NCBI RefSeq assembly: GCF_038019025.1
Contig: NZ_CP150496.1
Span: 1,081,501-1,145,500 of the forward strand
Direction of reading: 5' to 3'
DNA from: Polaribacter marinaquae
GTDB taxonomy: Bacteria; Bacteroidota; Bacteroidia; Flavobacteriales; Flavobacteriaceae
Length of the DNA: 64,000 bases
Positions 55,868 through 64,000 of the stretch are shown here, piece by piece. The notes beneath the pieces are model-generated. The model ran no database searches and was not told the origin of the DNA. It saw nothing but the letters and a program-made list of their open reading frames with translations. Position 1 is the stretch's first letter. Each line of letters starts with the position of its first letter. A program made the translations under genes and the position numbers.

Positions 55868-57724
55868 ATGAAAAACCTTGCATATAGACTTTCATTTCTA
55901 ATATCCTATTTTTTAATTTGGATTGCATATTTTGTCTTTGCTCGTTTATTCTTTTTACTTTTTTATGTTTCTGAAACTTCAAAACTAGATTTCATTACCA
56001 TCTTAAAAACCTTTGGTTATGGTTTACGACTAGACGCTTCTTTTACTTCATATTTAAGCATTATCCCGTTTTTTCTTGTCGTAATTTCTATTTTAACAAG
56101 TCCTTTACAAATCAGAAATATTATTAAATTGTATTCTTATTTCACTATTACAATTATAACTTTATTTTTAATTATTGATGCAAGTCTTTATGCTGCTTGG
56201 GGCGTTCGTTTAGACACAACTTTTTTAAGTTACCTTAACACCCCAGAAGTCATGATTGCTTCTGCATCTAATTTTCAAATTATTTCTGGATTAATTTTAT
56301 GGTTCTTAATTTCTTTTGCTTTTATTAAACTTTTTCAGAAAACAATAAACAAAACTTTTAAAACTTTTAATATCGAAAACCGAATACAAATACCGTTATT
56401 TCTTTTACTTACAGCTTCTTTAATTATACCTTTAAGAGGAGGTTTACAAGAGATTCCTGTAAATCAAAGTAATGTTTACTTTTCTAAAAAAATGTTTGCA
56501 AATCATGCTGCCATCAATTTTATTTGGAACTTTTCTAACACAGTAACTCATAAAACCAGTAACATCAATATTTATAAACAGTTTGATGAAGAAGTAGCTG
56601 TAAACATCATCAATAAAACTAAAAACCAACTTTTAAAAAGCGATAGAGATTCAATTTTAAACATAAAAAAACCAAATGTTATTTTAATTATTTGGGAGAG
56701 TTTAACCGCTAAAGTTGTTGGCGCATTAAATGGTGAACCTACTGTTACCGAAAACTTAAACAGGTTATCTAAAGAAGGTATTTGGTTTACAAATTTCTAC
56801 GGAAATGGAGATAGAACAGATAAAGGAATTCCTGCAATTTTAAGTGGCTATTATCCGCAGCCGATTAAAAAAATAATGAGAATGCCCAACAAATCTAGAA
56901 GTTTACCAATGTTGCCTAAAGAAATGAGTGCTTTGGGTTACAATACGTCTTTTTATTATGGTGGCGATTTAAACTTCGGGAACTTAAACACTTATTTAAG
57001 AATTGCAGAAATAGATAAAATTGTTGATGGTAGCGAGTTTGATAAGAAAGATTGGAACTCTAAATGGGGAGCTTTCGATAACGTATTTTTAGAACGTTTT
57101 GGTAATGATTTAGCTAAAAAACAAGAAAAACCTTTCTTTGCTATTGCCTTAACATCTACTAGTCACGAACCTTTTGAATTAAACGACACTTATAAATTTG
57201 GCAAAAAAAATCAAGATGATTTATTTAGAAGCTCTCATGCTTACACAGATAAATATATTGGTAAATTTATTGATTTTGCAAAAAAACAAGATTGGTATAA
57301 AGAAACACTAATTGTTATTATGGCAGACCACGGGCATAGTTCTCCTAAACATGAAGGTGAATACTTTTCACCAAAAAAATTTCAAATTCCCATGCTTTGG
57401 TTAGGTGGCGCGCTGCACCAAAAAGGAATAAATATTGATAATATAACAAGTCAAGTAGATTTTTCTTACACGCTTTTAGATTTATTAAAAGGAAATAATT
57501 CTGAATTTAAGTTTGGTAAAAATCTCTTTAACAATTCAGATAAGCAATATGCGCATTATGTATTTAACAAAGGTTTTGGTACAATAAATAAAGATGGTTT
57601 TTATCTTTATGATTATGTAAGCAAAAAACCTATTACCAAATATGGTAAAACAAGCGCTAATTTAGATTCTTTAGGCAAAGCATTAACGCAAGATTCTTAT
57701 CAAGATTTTTTAGAAAGAAAATAA
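55868..57724 (+). CDS. LTA synthase-like sulfatase/phosphotransferase membrane protein
   Basis: A 618-residue protein with five N-terminal membrane helices (first about 7-33, last about 172-188) and a periplasmic alkaline-phosphatase-fold domain from about 265. Active-site features: VILIIWESL with a metal-binding Glu, the Thr nucleophile in GDRTDKGIPA, and ADHGH near the end. Gram-positive homologues build lipoteichoic acid. In a Gram-negative the likely job is moving phosphoglycerol or phosphoethanolamine onto a lipid or glycan, but the acceptor is unknown. Confidence 0.88.
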   Translation: MKNLAYRLSFLISYFLIWIAYFVFARLFFLLFYVSETSKLDFITILKTFGYGLRLDASFTSYLSIIPFFLVVISILTSPLQIRNIIKLYSYFTITIITLFLIIDASLYAAWGVRLDTTFLSYLNTPEVMIASASNFQIISGLILWFLISFAFIKLFQKTINKTFKTFNIENRIQIPLFLLLTASLIIPLRGGLQEIPVNQSNVYFSKKMFANHAAINFIWNFSNTVTHKTSNINIYKQFDEEVAVNIINKTKNQLLKSDRDSILNIKKPNVILIIWESLTAKVVGALNGEPTVTENLNRLSKEGIWFTNFYGNGDRTDKGIPAILSGYYPQPIKKIMRMPNKSRSLPMLPKEMSALGYNTSFYYGGDLNFGNLNTYLRIAEIDKIVDGSEFDKKDWNSKWGAFDNVFLERFGNDLAKKQEKPFFAIALTSTSHEPFELNDTYKFGKKNQDDLFRSSHAYTDKYIGKFIDFAKKQDWYKETLIVIMADHGHSSPKHEGEYFSPKKFQIPMLWLGGALHQKGINIDNITSQVDFSYTLLDLLKGNNSEFKFGKNLFNNSDKQYAHYVFNKGFGTINKDGFYLYDYVSKKPITKYGKTSANLDSLGKALTQDSYQDFLERK

Positions 57725-57793
57725 CTTAACTTCAACTATTCAAATAATTATAAGTTAAAAGAATAAGAGTAACTTAGCTAAAAATATTTATTT

Positions 57794-58555
57794 GTGATTT
57801 TAAAACTTAGAAAGTTTGGTTTTCTTACCAAAGGATTCGTTTACATAATTATTGGCATTTTAACCTTTTTAACCGCCTTAAATATTGGCGGTAAAATTTC
57901 TGATAAAAATGGTGTGATTTCATTTTTAGAAAATCAGATTTTTGGTAAAGTACTTTTATTAATTGTTAGTTTAGGCTTAATGTCTTTTGCTTTGTGGAGA
58001 GCATATAAGTTTTACGATGTTCTTAAAAACGAAGATTCCAATAAAAAATATTTTTCTGCTGTAAGTTACCTTTTTAGAACCTTTTTTTATGGGTCTTTTG
58101 CTATTTCAATATTTTTAAAAATTTTTAATCAAACATCAAACGATGTTACTAAAGAAACTTTAGTTTCAAGAATCTTACAAATAGAAAATGGTAATGTAAT
58201 TTTAATTCTTATTGGTATTATTTTCTCAGGATCTGCAATCTATCAATTTTACAAAGTAATAACTAATAGTTATTTAGAGGATATTAAAAAAAATGAAAAC
58301 ATTGCTTCATTTAATTTTTTAAAAAAAACTGGAGCATTTGGAATCTTTGCTAGAGGAATTTCTTTTCTCATTTTTTCTTGGTTTATTTTTTCTGCAGGTT
58401 TTAATAATAATCCAGAAAAAATTAAAGGCACTCAAGAAATGTTTCGCTTTCTAAATTCTTTAACTTTTGGTAATATTTTAATGGCTGTAATGGCACTAGG
58501 TTTTGTGTGCTACGGAGTTTTTCAATATTTTTATGGAAGATATAGCAATTCTTAA
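57794..58555 (+). CDS. DUF1206 membrane protein
   Basis: A 253-residue protein with six membrane helices arranged as three similar two-helix units. The repeat core is a Phe-Gly-x-x-x-Lys/Arg-Gly motif (GFLTKGFVYIIIG near 9, GAFGIFARGISFLIF near 182). This is the DUF1206 layout. The start is GTG; no ATG fits nearby. The function is unknown. Confidence 0.85.
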   Translation: MILKLRKFGFLTKGFVYIIIGILTFLTALNIGGKISDKNGVISFLENQIFGKVLLLIVSLGLMSFALWRAYKFYDVLKNEDSNKKYFSAVSYLFRTFFYGSFAISIFLKIFNQTSNDVTKETLVSRILQIENGNVILILIGIIFSGSAIYQFYKVITNSYLEDIKKNENIASFNFLKKTGAFGIFARGISFLIFSWFIFSAGFNNNPEKIKGTQEMFRFLNSLTFGNILMAVMALGFVCYGVFQYFYGRYSNS

Positions 58556-58577
58556 AATCTAAAAAAACACATTATTT

Positions 58578-59246
58578 ATGAAAAGTATTTCTTTTTTGTT
58601 GGTTTTTCTTTTTTCAATAAGTTTAAAAGCACAAGAATTGCCTAAAGGCTTTGTTTATCTTGATAATATAATTCCGACAGTAAAAGTTGAGTTAAGATAT
58701 TTTTCGAACAATAACTTTATAGGTAAACCAATTGATGGTTACCGAAGCGATTGTATCATCACAACTACAACAACCGCAAAAGCATTAAAAAAGGTTCAAG
58801 AAGAACTAGCAGATAAAAACTTAGGTCTTAAAATCTTTGATGCTTATAGACCACAAAAAGCAGTAAAACATTTTGTAAAATGGGCTAAAGTTTTAGATGA
58901 TACTTTAATGAAACAAACGTATTATCCAAAAGTTAGAAAATCTAAGCTTTTTAAGCAAGGTTATATCGCCTCACTTTCTGGTCATTCTAGAGGAAGTTCT
59001 GTTGATTTAACAATTGTGAATTTAGAGACAAACAAAGAATTAGACATGGGTAGTATTTATGATTTTTTCGGTTCAGAATCACATCCATCTTATACTGGTA
59101 TCACAAAAGACCAACAAGAAAACAGAATGTTACTGCGTAAAATTATGATAAAACACGGCTTTAATCCATATAAAAATGAGTGGTGGCATTTTACAATAAG
59201 AAACGAACCTTTTCCTAAAACTTATTTTAATTTTGAAGTAAACTAA
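58578..59246 (+). CDS. M15 family D-alanyl-D-alanine dipeptidase
   Basis: A 222-residue exported VanX/DdpX-type zinc peptidase. The signal peptide (ISFLLVFLFSISLKAQ) is followed by the zinc motif SGHSRGSSVDL near 135 and EWWHF near 207, and the family block RPQKAVKHFV near 88. It would hydrolyse D-Ala-D-Ala released in the envelope, for recycling. There is no sign of vancomycin-resistance partners, so a housekeeping role is more likely. Confidence 0.92.
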   Translation: MKSISFLLVFLFSISLKAQELPKGFVYLDNIIPTVKVELRYFSNNNFIGKPIDGYRSDCIITTTTTAKALKKVQEELADKNLGLKIFDAYRPQKAVKHFVKWAKVLDDTLMKQTYYPKVRKSKLFKQGYIASLSGHSRGSSVDLTIVNLETNKELDMGSIYDFFGSESHPSYTGITKDQQENRMLLRKIMIKHGFNPYKNEWWHFTIRNEPFPKTYFNFEVN

Positions 59247-59289
59247 TTAAGTTTAACAAAAACTAAACAAGTTCAATTTATTTAGGCAT

Positions 59290-59297
59290 TATATTTG
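59290..59297 (+). promoter_or_regulatory. -7 box of the secreted-protein gene
   Basis: TATATTTG matches TAnnTTTG exactly, 28 bases before the start at 59326. Confidence 0.5.
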
Positions 59298-59325
59298 TAT
59301 ATACACGGTTAGAAAATTATTCTAC

Positions 59326-59997
59326 ATGAAAAAAAAACTTATTTTATTTACTTTATTCACCTGTATTTTATCGACATCTAACGCTGTTGCTCAATTAGAT
59401 AAAAGCAATGGAGCTAGCAATAAAGGCAAAATTAAAGCTGTAGTTCTAAATAACGCAAAAACATTAGAAAAACCTAAATCAATTGAGTTAAAAGGCAATA
59501 ATGGCTTTAAACAAGCGTATGATAATGAGCAAAAAAAATTAAAGAAAAAACAAGAAGAAGATAAAATCAATAATAAAGGCGTCATTTCTCAAAAAAGGAT
59601 TAATGAAGCTCGATTTTTAAAAGCATTCAAAAAAATTAACGGTCAATACATTTATCCTGTTATAGATCAAGATCTCGGTAGCTTTAGAACCAACTCTAAT
59701 AGTGTAAATATAATTTGTAGAGATTTTCAATATCCAGACGGTGACCGAGTTACCATAATGGTTAACAACATTCCTGTAGTTACAAACATTACTTTAAAAC
59801 AAAGATATCAAAGCTTTACAATACCGCTAGAAGTTGGTATTAATAAGATTTCTTTTGTTGCATTAAATCAAGGTACTTCTGGACCAAACACAGCAGCTTT
59901 TAAAGTTTATAACGATGCAGGTGATTTACTTTCTTCTAATGAATGGAATTTAGCAACAGATGCCAAAGCAACGTTAGTGATCGCAAAAGACAAATAA
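59326..59997 (+). CDS. Conserved secreted protein of unknown function
   Basis: A 223-residue exported protein. The signal peptide (about 1-22, ending NAVAQ) is followed by a Lys/Asn-rich low-complexity helical segment (about 25-100) and a beta-sandwich-like domain (about 105-215; SVNIICRDFQYPDGDRVTIMV). I recall similar proteins in Flavobacteriaceae but no function. It has its own promoter, and pdhA follows after 130 bases with another promoter. Confidence 0.8.
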   Translation: MKKKLILFTLFTCILSTSNAVAQLDKSNGASNKGKIKAVVLNNAKTLEKPKSIELKGNNGFKQAYDNEQKKLKKKQEEDKINNKGVISQKRINEARFLKAFKKINGQYIYPVIDQDLGSFRTNSNSVNIICRDFQYPDGDRVTIMVNNIPVVTNITLKQRYQSFTIPLEVGINKISFVALNQGTSGPNTAAFKVYNDAGDLLSSNEWNLATDAKATLVIAKDK

Positions 59998-60002
59998 ATA
60001 CC

Positions 60003-60016
60003 CAACGAAATCGTTG
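60003..60016. promoter_or_regulatory. Inverted repeat upstream of pdhA
   Basis: CAACGA and TCGTTG are inverted around AA. The inner ACGAAATCGT equals the dyad 51 bases before pfkA. It starts five bases after the preceding stop codon, so it might also be a weak 3' structure. Confidence 0.35.
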
Positions 60017-60062
60017 TAGTTAAATGTATAAAATCAAGTTTTTTTATTCTATTTAAAACAGT

Positions 60063-60070
60063 TATTTTTG
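60063..60070 (+). promoter_or_regulatory. -7 box of pdhA
   Basis: TATTTTTG matches TAnnTTTG, 57 bases before the pdhA start. Confidence 0.45.
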
Positions 60071-60127
60071 TATTTCGATTATTCATATTTAATAAAATAA
60101 TCTCACAACAAACAATTTATCACTAGA

Positions 60128-61117
60128 ATGAAAAAAATCACTAAACAAACGTATTTAGACTGGTACAAAGACATGCTTTTTTGGCGTAAGTTCGAAGACA
60201 AACTAGCTTCAGTTTACATTCAACAAAAAGTTAGAGGTTTCTTGCATTTATATAATGGACAAGAAGCAATTTTAGCAGGAGCATTACACGCAATGGACTT
60301 GTCTAAAGATAAAATGATTACTGCATACAGAAATCACGTACAGCCAATTGGTATGGGAGAAGATCCTAAAAAAGTGATGGCAGAATTATATGGTAAAGCA
60401 ACTGGTACTTCTAAAGGTATGGGTGGTTCTATGCATATTTTTTCTAAAGAATTTGGTTTTTACGGTGGTCACGGTATTGTTGGTGGTCAAATTCCTTTAG
60501 GTGCTGGTATCGCATTTGGTGATAAATATAAAGGTAGCGATGCTGTAACTTTAACATGTTTTGGAGACGGTGCTGCAAGACAAGGTTCTTTACACGAAGC
60601 TTTTAACATGGCAATGTTATGGAAATTACCTGTAATATTTATTGTTGAAAACAATGGATACGCAATGGGTACTTCTGTAGAAAGAACAGCAAATCATACT
60701 GATATTTGGAAATTAGGTTTAGGTTATGAAATGCCTTGTGGACCTGTAGATGCAATGAATCCTATTAAAGTTGCTGAAGCTGTAGATGAAGCTATTCAAA
60801 GAGCAAGACGAGGAGACGGACCAACATTTTTAGAAATGAAAACTTACAGATACAGAGGTCACTCTATGTCTGATGCACAACATTATAGAACTAAAGACGA
60901 AGTTGAGGAGTACAAAAAAATTGATCCTATTACTCAAATTTTAGATGTAATTAAAGAAAAAGAATATGCTACTGCAGAAGAAATTGCTGCAATAGACAAA
61001 GAAGTGAAGGCTAAAGTAAAAGAATGTGAACAATTTGCAGAAGATTCTCCTTATCCAGAAACTCAGCAAATGTTCGACATGGTTTATGAACAAGAAGATT
61101 ATCCTTTTATAAAATAA
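60128..61117 (+). CDS. pdhA: Pyruvate dehydrogenase E1 component, alpha subunit
   Basis: The thiamine-diphosphate half of a heterotetrameric E1. The 329 residues contain the TPP/Mg motif GDGAARQGSLHEAFN near 138, the phosphorylation-loop region YRGHSMSDAQHYR near 240, and GGSMHIFSKEF near 98. The beta subunit needed for activity is not in the window and must be elsewhere. It is followed after three bases by the E2 gene. The complex makes acetyl-CoA from pyruvate. Confidence 0.96.
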   Translation: MKKITKQTYLDWYKDMLFWRKFEDKLASVYIQQKVRGFLHLYNGQEAILAGALHAMDLSKDKMITAYRNHVQPIGMGEDPKKVMAELYGKATGTSKGMGGSMHIFSKEFGFYGGHGIVGGQIPLGAGIAFGDKYKGSDAVTLTCFGDGAARQGSLHEAFNMAMLWKLPVIFIVENNGYAMGTSVERTANHTDIWKLGLGYEMPCGPVDAMNPIKVAEAVDEAIQRARRGDGPTFLEMKTYRYRGHSMSDAQHYRTKDEVEEYKKIDPITQILDVIKEKEYATAEEIAAIDKEVKAKVKECEQFAEDSPYPETQQMFDMVYEQEDYPFIK

Positions 61118-61120
61118 AAT

Positions 61121-62779
61121 ATGGCTACAGTAATAAACATGCCCCGATTAAGTGACACCATGGAAGAAGGTGTTGTGGCAAAATGGTTAAAAAATGTTGG
61201 AGATAAAATTGAAGAAGGAGACATTTTAGCCGAAATTGAAACAGACAAAGCTACAATGGAGTTTGAGTCGTTTTATGAAGGAACATTATTACATATTGGT
61301 ATTCAGGAAGGTGAAACCTCTCCAGTTGATGTATTGTTAGCTGTTATCGGTGAAGAGGGTGAAGATATTTCTGATATTTTAAATGGAAATTCTTCTAACG
61401 ATAAAGCTTCTGAATCTAATAAAGAAGAAAAATCCGAAGAACCAAAAACAGAAAAATCTGAAGAAAATACTTCTAGTAGTTCTGTTACTATTCCTGAAGG
61501 AGTGCAGGTAATTACTATGCCTCGTTTAAGTGATACAATGACAGATGGTACTGTAGCAACTTGGTTAAAAAACGTTGGTGACGCAGTTGAAGAGGGTGAT
61601 ATGCTTGCAGAAATTGAAACCGACAAAGCAACAATGGAATTTGAATGTTTCTACGAAGGAACTATTCTTTACATTGGTGTGCAAGAAGGTGAAACTGCAC
61701 CAGTTGATAGTTTGTTAACTATTATTGGACCAGAAGGTACAGATGTTTCTGCAATTGTAGAAAACGGAGGTGCTGTTTCTAGTTCAAATGATGCAGAAAC
61801 TAAAAAGCCAGAAGCTAAAAAAGAGACTAGCAAAGAAGAAAGTAAACCTGAAGATTCTAAATCTACAGAAACAACTAATAACAATTCTACAAACTCTAAT
61901 GGTGGTAGAATTTTTGCTTCACCATTGGCTAAAAAAATAGCTTCTGATAAGGGCATCAATTTAGTAGACGTAAAAGGTACTGGTGAAAATGGTAGAATTA
62001 TAAAAAAGGATGTTGAAAATTACACACCTTCTGCTAAAACTGAAGAAAAAGCATCTGCAACTAATACACAAGCAGAAACTACAGTTGCAGCAGGTGTAGA
62101 AAACTCTAGAGAAGTTAAAAACTCTCAAATGAGAAAAGCAATTGCTAAGTCTTTAGGTAATTCTAAATTTACTTCTCCAGACTTTAGTCTAAATATTGAA
62201 GTAAGCATGGATAATGCAATGGCTTCAAGAAAAACAATTAATGCAATACCAGATACAAAAGTATCTTTTAATGACATGGTTGTTAAAGCTTGTGCAATGG
62301 CATTAAAGAAACATCCACAAGTAAATACATCTTGGTCTGATGCAAATACAATTTATCACGATCATATTCATGTTGGTGTTGCAGTTGCTGTTGCAGACGG
62401 ATTGCTTGTACCTGTAATCAAGCACACAGATCAATTAAGTTTAACTCAAATTGGTGCTGGTGTTAGAGATTTAGCAGGTAAAGCAAGAAATAAAAAGATT
62501 ACTCCTGCAGAAATGCAAGGAAGTACTTTTACTGTTTCTAACTTAGGTATGTTTGGTATTGATAATTTTACATCAATAATTAACCAACCAAACTCTGCAA
62601 TTTTATCTGTTGGTGCAATTGTTGAAAAACCAGTTGTAAAAGACGGACAAATAGTAGTTGGTAACACAATGAAATTAACGTTAACTTGTGACCACAGAAC
62701 TGTTGATGGTGCTGTTGGTGCTCAGTTTTTACAAACTTTAAAAACATATATAGAAAACCCTGTTACAATGTTAGCTTAG
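61121..62779 (+). CDS. pdhC: Pyruvate dehydrogenase E2, dihydrolipoamide acetyltransferase
   Basis: A 552-residue E2 core protein. Two lipoyl domains (about 1-76 and 128-205) each carry the lipoylated Lys in ETDKATMEFE. They are joined by Ser/Glu/Lys-rich flexible linkers. A peripheral subunit-binding domain (ASPLAKKIASDKGI onwards, about 266-302) precedes the acetyltransferase domain with its catalytic His in CDHRTVDGAVG near 525. The two lipoyl domains are close copies, an internal duplication. A terminator follows. Confidence 0.96.
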   Translation: MATVINMPRLSDTMEEGVVAKWLKNVGDKIEEGDILAEIETDKATMEFESFYEGTLLHIGIQEGETSPVDVLLAVIGEEGEDISDILNGNSSNDKASESNKEEKSEEPKTEKSEENTSSSSVTIPEGVQVITMPRLSDTMTDGTVATWLKNVGDAVEEGDMLAEIETDKATMEFECFYEGTILYIGVQEGETAPVDSLLTIIGPEGTDVSAIVENGGAVSSSNDAETKKPEAKKETSKEESKPEDSKSTETTNNNSTNSNGGRIFASPLAKKIASDKGINLVDVKGTGENGRIIKKDVENYTPSAKTEEKASATNTQAETTVAAGVENSREVKNSQMRKAIAKSLGNSKFTSPDFSLNIEVSMDNAMASRKTINAIPDTKVSFNDMVVKACAMALKKHPQVNTSWSDANTIYHDHIHVGVAVAVADGLLVPVIKHTDQLSLTQIGAGVRDLAGKARNKKITPAEMQGSTFTVSNLGMFGIDNFTSIINQPNSAILSVGAIVEKPVVKDGQIVVGNTMKLTLTCDHRTVDGAVGAQFLQTLKTYIENPVTMLA

Positions 62780-62802
62780 GTTTTTAAAAAATTTTTAATT
62801 TG

Positions 62803-62828
62803 AAAAGCCCGCTTTTAAGCGGGCTTTT
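62803..62828 (+). terminator. Terminator of pdhA-pdhC
   Basis: AAAAGCCCGCTT pairs with AAGCGGGCTTTT and is followed by a T-run. It is the most GC-rich stem in the window. Confidence 0.88.
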
Positions 62829-62846
62829 TTATTTTTTGATGCATTT

Positions 62847-63533
62847 ATGACTACACTAGAAGATAGATTAAAAAACCCTGTTTGGTACGCATTACAAGAA
62901 ACACACAATAAATTTCTTATAGAATACGATGGCGTTCAATTTTACAATCCTGAAATAAATAATTTTGGTTCTTTTTTTCAAGCTAATAAAACATTAGATG
63001 CAGCAGACAAATACTCTAAAATAACAGATACTTTTTTCTTCGTTTCCGAAAAAGATACTCCCGCCGTTCATACTGATAAAATTAAACTAGAGAAAAAAAT
63101 TAATGGTTGTCAAATGATTTTAGATCAATTAATAGAAGTTGATCTTATTGATGAGATTACACCTTTAACCGAAAAACACATAGAAGAAGTATATGACCTT
63201 ATATGGTTAGTGATGCCTGGTTTTTACCAAAAGAGAGGTTTTGAAATGGGTAAATTTTTCGGAATTTTTAAGGAAGGAAAATTAGTAGCAATTACTGGCC
63301 AAAGGATGCAAACTAATGATTTTATAGAAATTAGTTCTGTTGTAACACATCCAAATTTTACAAGACGTGGTTTAGCAAAACAATTAATTTATCACACAAC
63401 CAAAGATATTTTAAACGATAAAAAACTGCCTATTTTACATACAAACAAAGGCAATGCGGCAATACCCTTGTATGAAAAGCTAGGTTTTAAATATACTAGA
63501 GATATGAATTGGTGGCTTTACAAAAAGCTATAG
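62847..63533 (+). CDS. GNAT family N-acetyltransferase
   Basis: A 228-residue acetyl-CoA-dependent acyltransferase. The CoA-binding motif is SSVVTHPNFTRRGLAKQLI near 165-183 (the R/Q-x-x-G-x-A type), and AAIPLYEKLGFKY closes the fold. The first 100 residues are an extra domain without a clear family. The acceptor is unknown. Confidence 0.88.
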   Translation: MTTLEDRLKNPVWYALQETHNKFLIEYDGVQFYNPEINNFGSFFQANKTLDAADKYSKITDTFFFVSEKDTPAVHTDKIKLEKKINGCQMILDQLIEVDLIDEITPLTEKHIEEVYDLIWLVMPGFYQKRGFEMGKFFGIFKEGKLVAITGQRMQTNDFIEISSVVTHPNFTRRGLAKQLIYHTTKDILNDKKLPILHTNKGNAAIPLYEKLGFKYTRDMNWWLYKKL

Positions 63534-63541
63534 CACAAAAA

Positions 63542-63565
63542 AGCCCTAAGATATATCTTAGGGCT
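63542..63565. terminator. Bidirectional palindromic terminator
   Basis: AGCCCTAAGATATATCTTAGGGCT is a perfect 24-base palindrome between two convergent genes. The minus strand has a run of six T after it and the plus strand CTTT. Confidence 0.75.
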
Positions 63566-63588
63566 CTTTAAGTTTAATATTTAAAAGC

Positions 63589-64000
63589 TTATTGTTTTGT
63601 TGTAGTACTTTTTGTTGTAATTTTCATTTCCATTCCGCCTGCATTCATGTTCATAATTAAGTTTAAGGTTTCTTGAACACCAGAATCAGCATTTACAATT
63701 AATTTTCCTTTTACATCTCCAGTACCCATACCAGAAACGGTTCCAGAAACATCAATATAAACCTTGCCTGCAGCAATTTTAGATACTGTATAAACAGTTT
63801 TTACAGTCATTCCCTGTTCGTTTACTTCATCTTCCCAAGAAGAACCTACAGATACTTTTTCTTCCGGATAAGTAACCCCTTTAGTTTGTTTTGTAAACTG
63901 ATCCATCATAGGATTAGAAGGATCAACTTTTGTTTCTAAAATTTCACCTCTTGATGTTAAAGTAGAGATAATTTTTGCCTGCATCATTGGCTTAAACTGT
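63589..64000 (-). CDS. 5'-truncated CDS, DUF6263-like protein
   Basis: The frame stays open to the right edge (QFKP precedes the first Met in view), so the N-terminus lies outside the window. The visible 136 residues are beta-rich, with VSVGSSWEDEV, TVYTVSKIAAGKVYIDVSGTV and a Thr-rich end. The pattern resembles Bacteroidota proteins of the DUF6263 type, probably exported. The family call is from memory and tentative; the function is unknown. Confidence 0.6.
   Translation of the reverse strand, partial: QFKPMMQAKIISTLTSRGEILETKVDPSNPMMDQFTKQTKGVTYPEEKVSVGSSWEDEVNEQGMTVKTVYTVSKIAAGKVYIDVSGTVSGMGTGDVKGKLIVNADSGVQETLNLIMNMNAGGMEMKITTKSTTTKQ

Noticed and set aside
58578..59246. VanX-type vancomycin resistance determinant
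   Set aside because: Single chromosomal M15 dipeptidase with signal peptide and no VanH, VanA or VanRS partners.
61303..61959. Two minus-strand frames opposite pdhC
   Set aside because: Both mirror the Glu/Ser-rich linkers and lipoyl repeats of E2; their mutual similarity comes from the lipoyl duplication.

Overview
The window looks like a chromosomal segment from a marine-type member of the Flavobacteriaceae (Bacteroidota), in the range of Polaribacter or Tenacibaculum. The base composition is strongly AT-rich. One protein carries a type IX secretion sorting tail. Many genes are preceded by the Bacteroidota -7 box (TAnnTTTG) and lack Shine-Dalgarno sequences. The gene content (menaquinone genes, TamB and LptD homologues, two-domain lipoyl PDH E2, CCG/Fe-S membrane module) is typical of that family. 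No rRNA, tRNA, insertion sequence, prophage or CRISPR array was seen. The genus is inference.

Layout. Positions 1-4.4 kb hold a 2,4-dienoyl-CoA reductase facing away from an SDR dehydrogenase and an aldehyde dehydrogenase. Positions 4.4-8.3 kb hold a minus-strand thiol/redox group: DoxX-like, OsmC, FMN reductase, a cysteine-less glutaredoxin-like protein, a MarR regulator and two pirins. Two matching inverted repeats suggest a local regulon. Positions 8.3-10.1 kb encode a sodium:solute symporter. Positions 10.2-19.5 kb hold a run of largely unrecognised minus-strand genes: a coiled-coil protein, a MazEF-like toxin-antitoxin pair, a 349-residue protein, an AAA+ ATPase, a NudK-type Nudix hydrolase, a 411-residue protein and two membrane proteins. 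This is the best candidate for an undescribed system.

Positions 19.8-29.8 kb are an acetate/C2 locus: isocitrate lyase and malate synthase, a divergent RamB/ScfR-type regulator with a palindrome in the shared promoter, an acyl-CoA carboxylase beta subunit, and pta-ackA. Positions 29.8-33.4 kb hold a T9SS-exported protein, a YebC protein and a membrane-spanning LuxR-like one-component regulator. Positions 33.4-44.6 kb form a compact twelve-gene minus-strand run. It includes menaquinone genes (menA, menC, menE), PH-domain membrane proteins, a two-subunit Fe-S/CCG redox module, an MCE lipid-transport protein and a cell-wall amidase.

Positions 44.7-54.6 kb carry LptD, RidA, GAPDH, phosphofructokinase and a TamB-like protein. 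Positions 54.8-59.3 kb carry tsaD, an alkaline-phosphatase-fold phosphotransferase, a DUF1206 protein and a D,D-dipeptidase. Positions 59.3-64 kb carry a conserved secreted protein, PDH E1 alpha and E2 (no E1 beta here), a GNAT acetyltransferase and a gene cut by the right edge.

Non-coding signals include two copies of a structured flavobacterial repeat placed right after stop codons (5.2 and 18.1 kb), a 29-bp perfect hairpin after yebC, several intrinsic terminators and candidate operators. All family calls come from reading motifs and protein lengths; no database search was possible.
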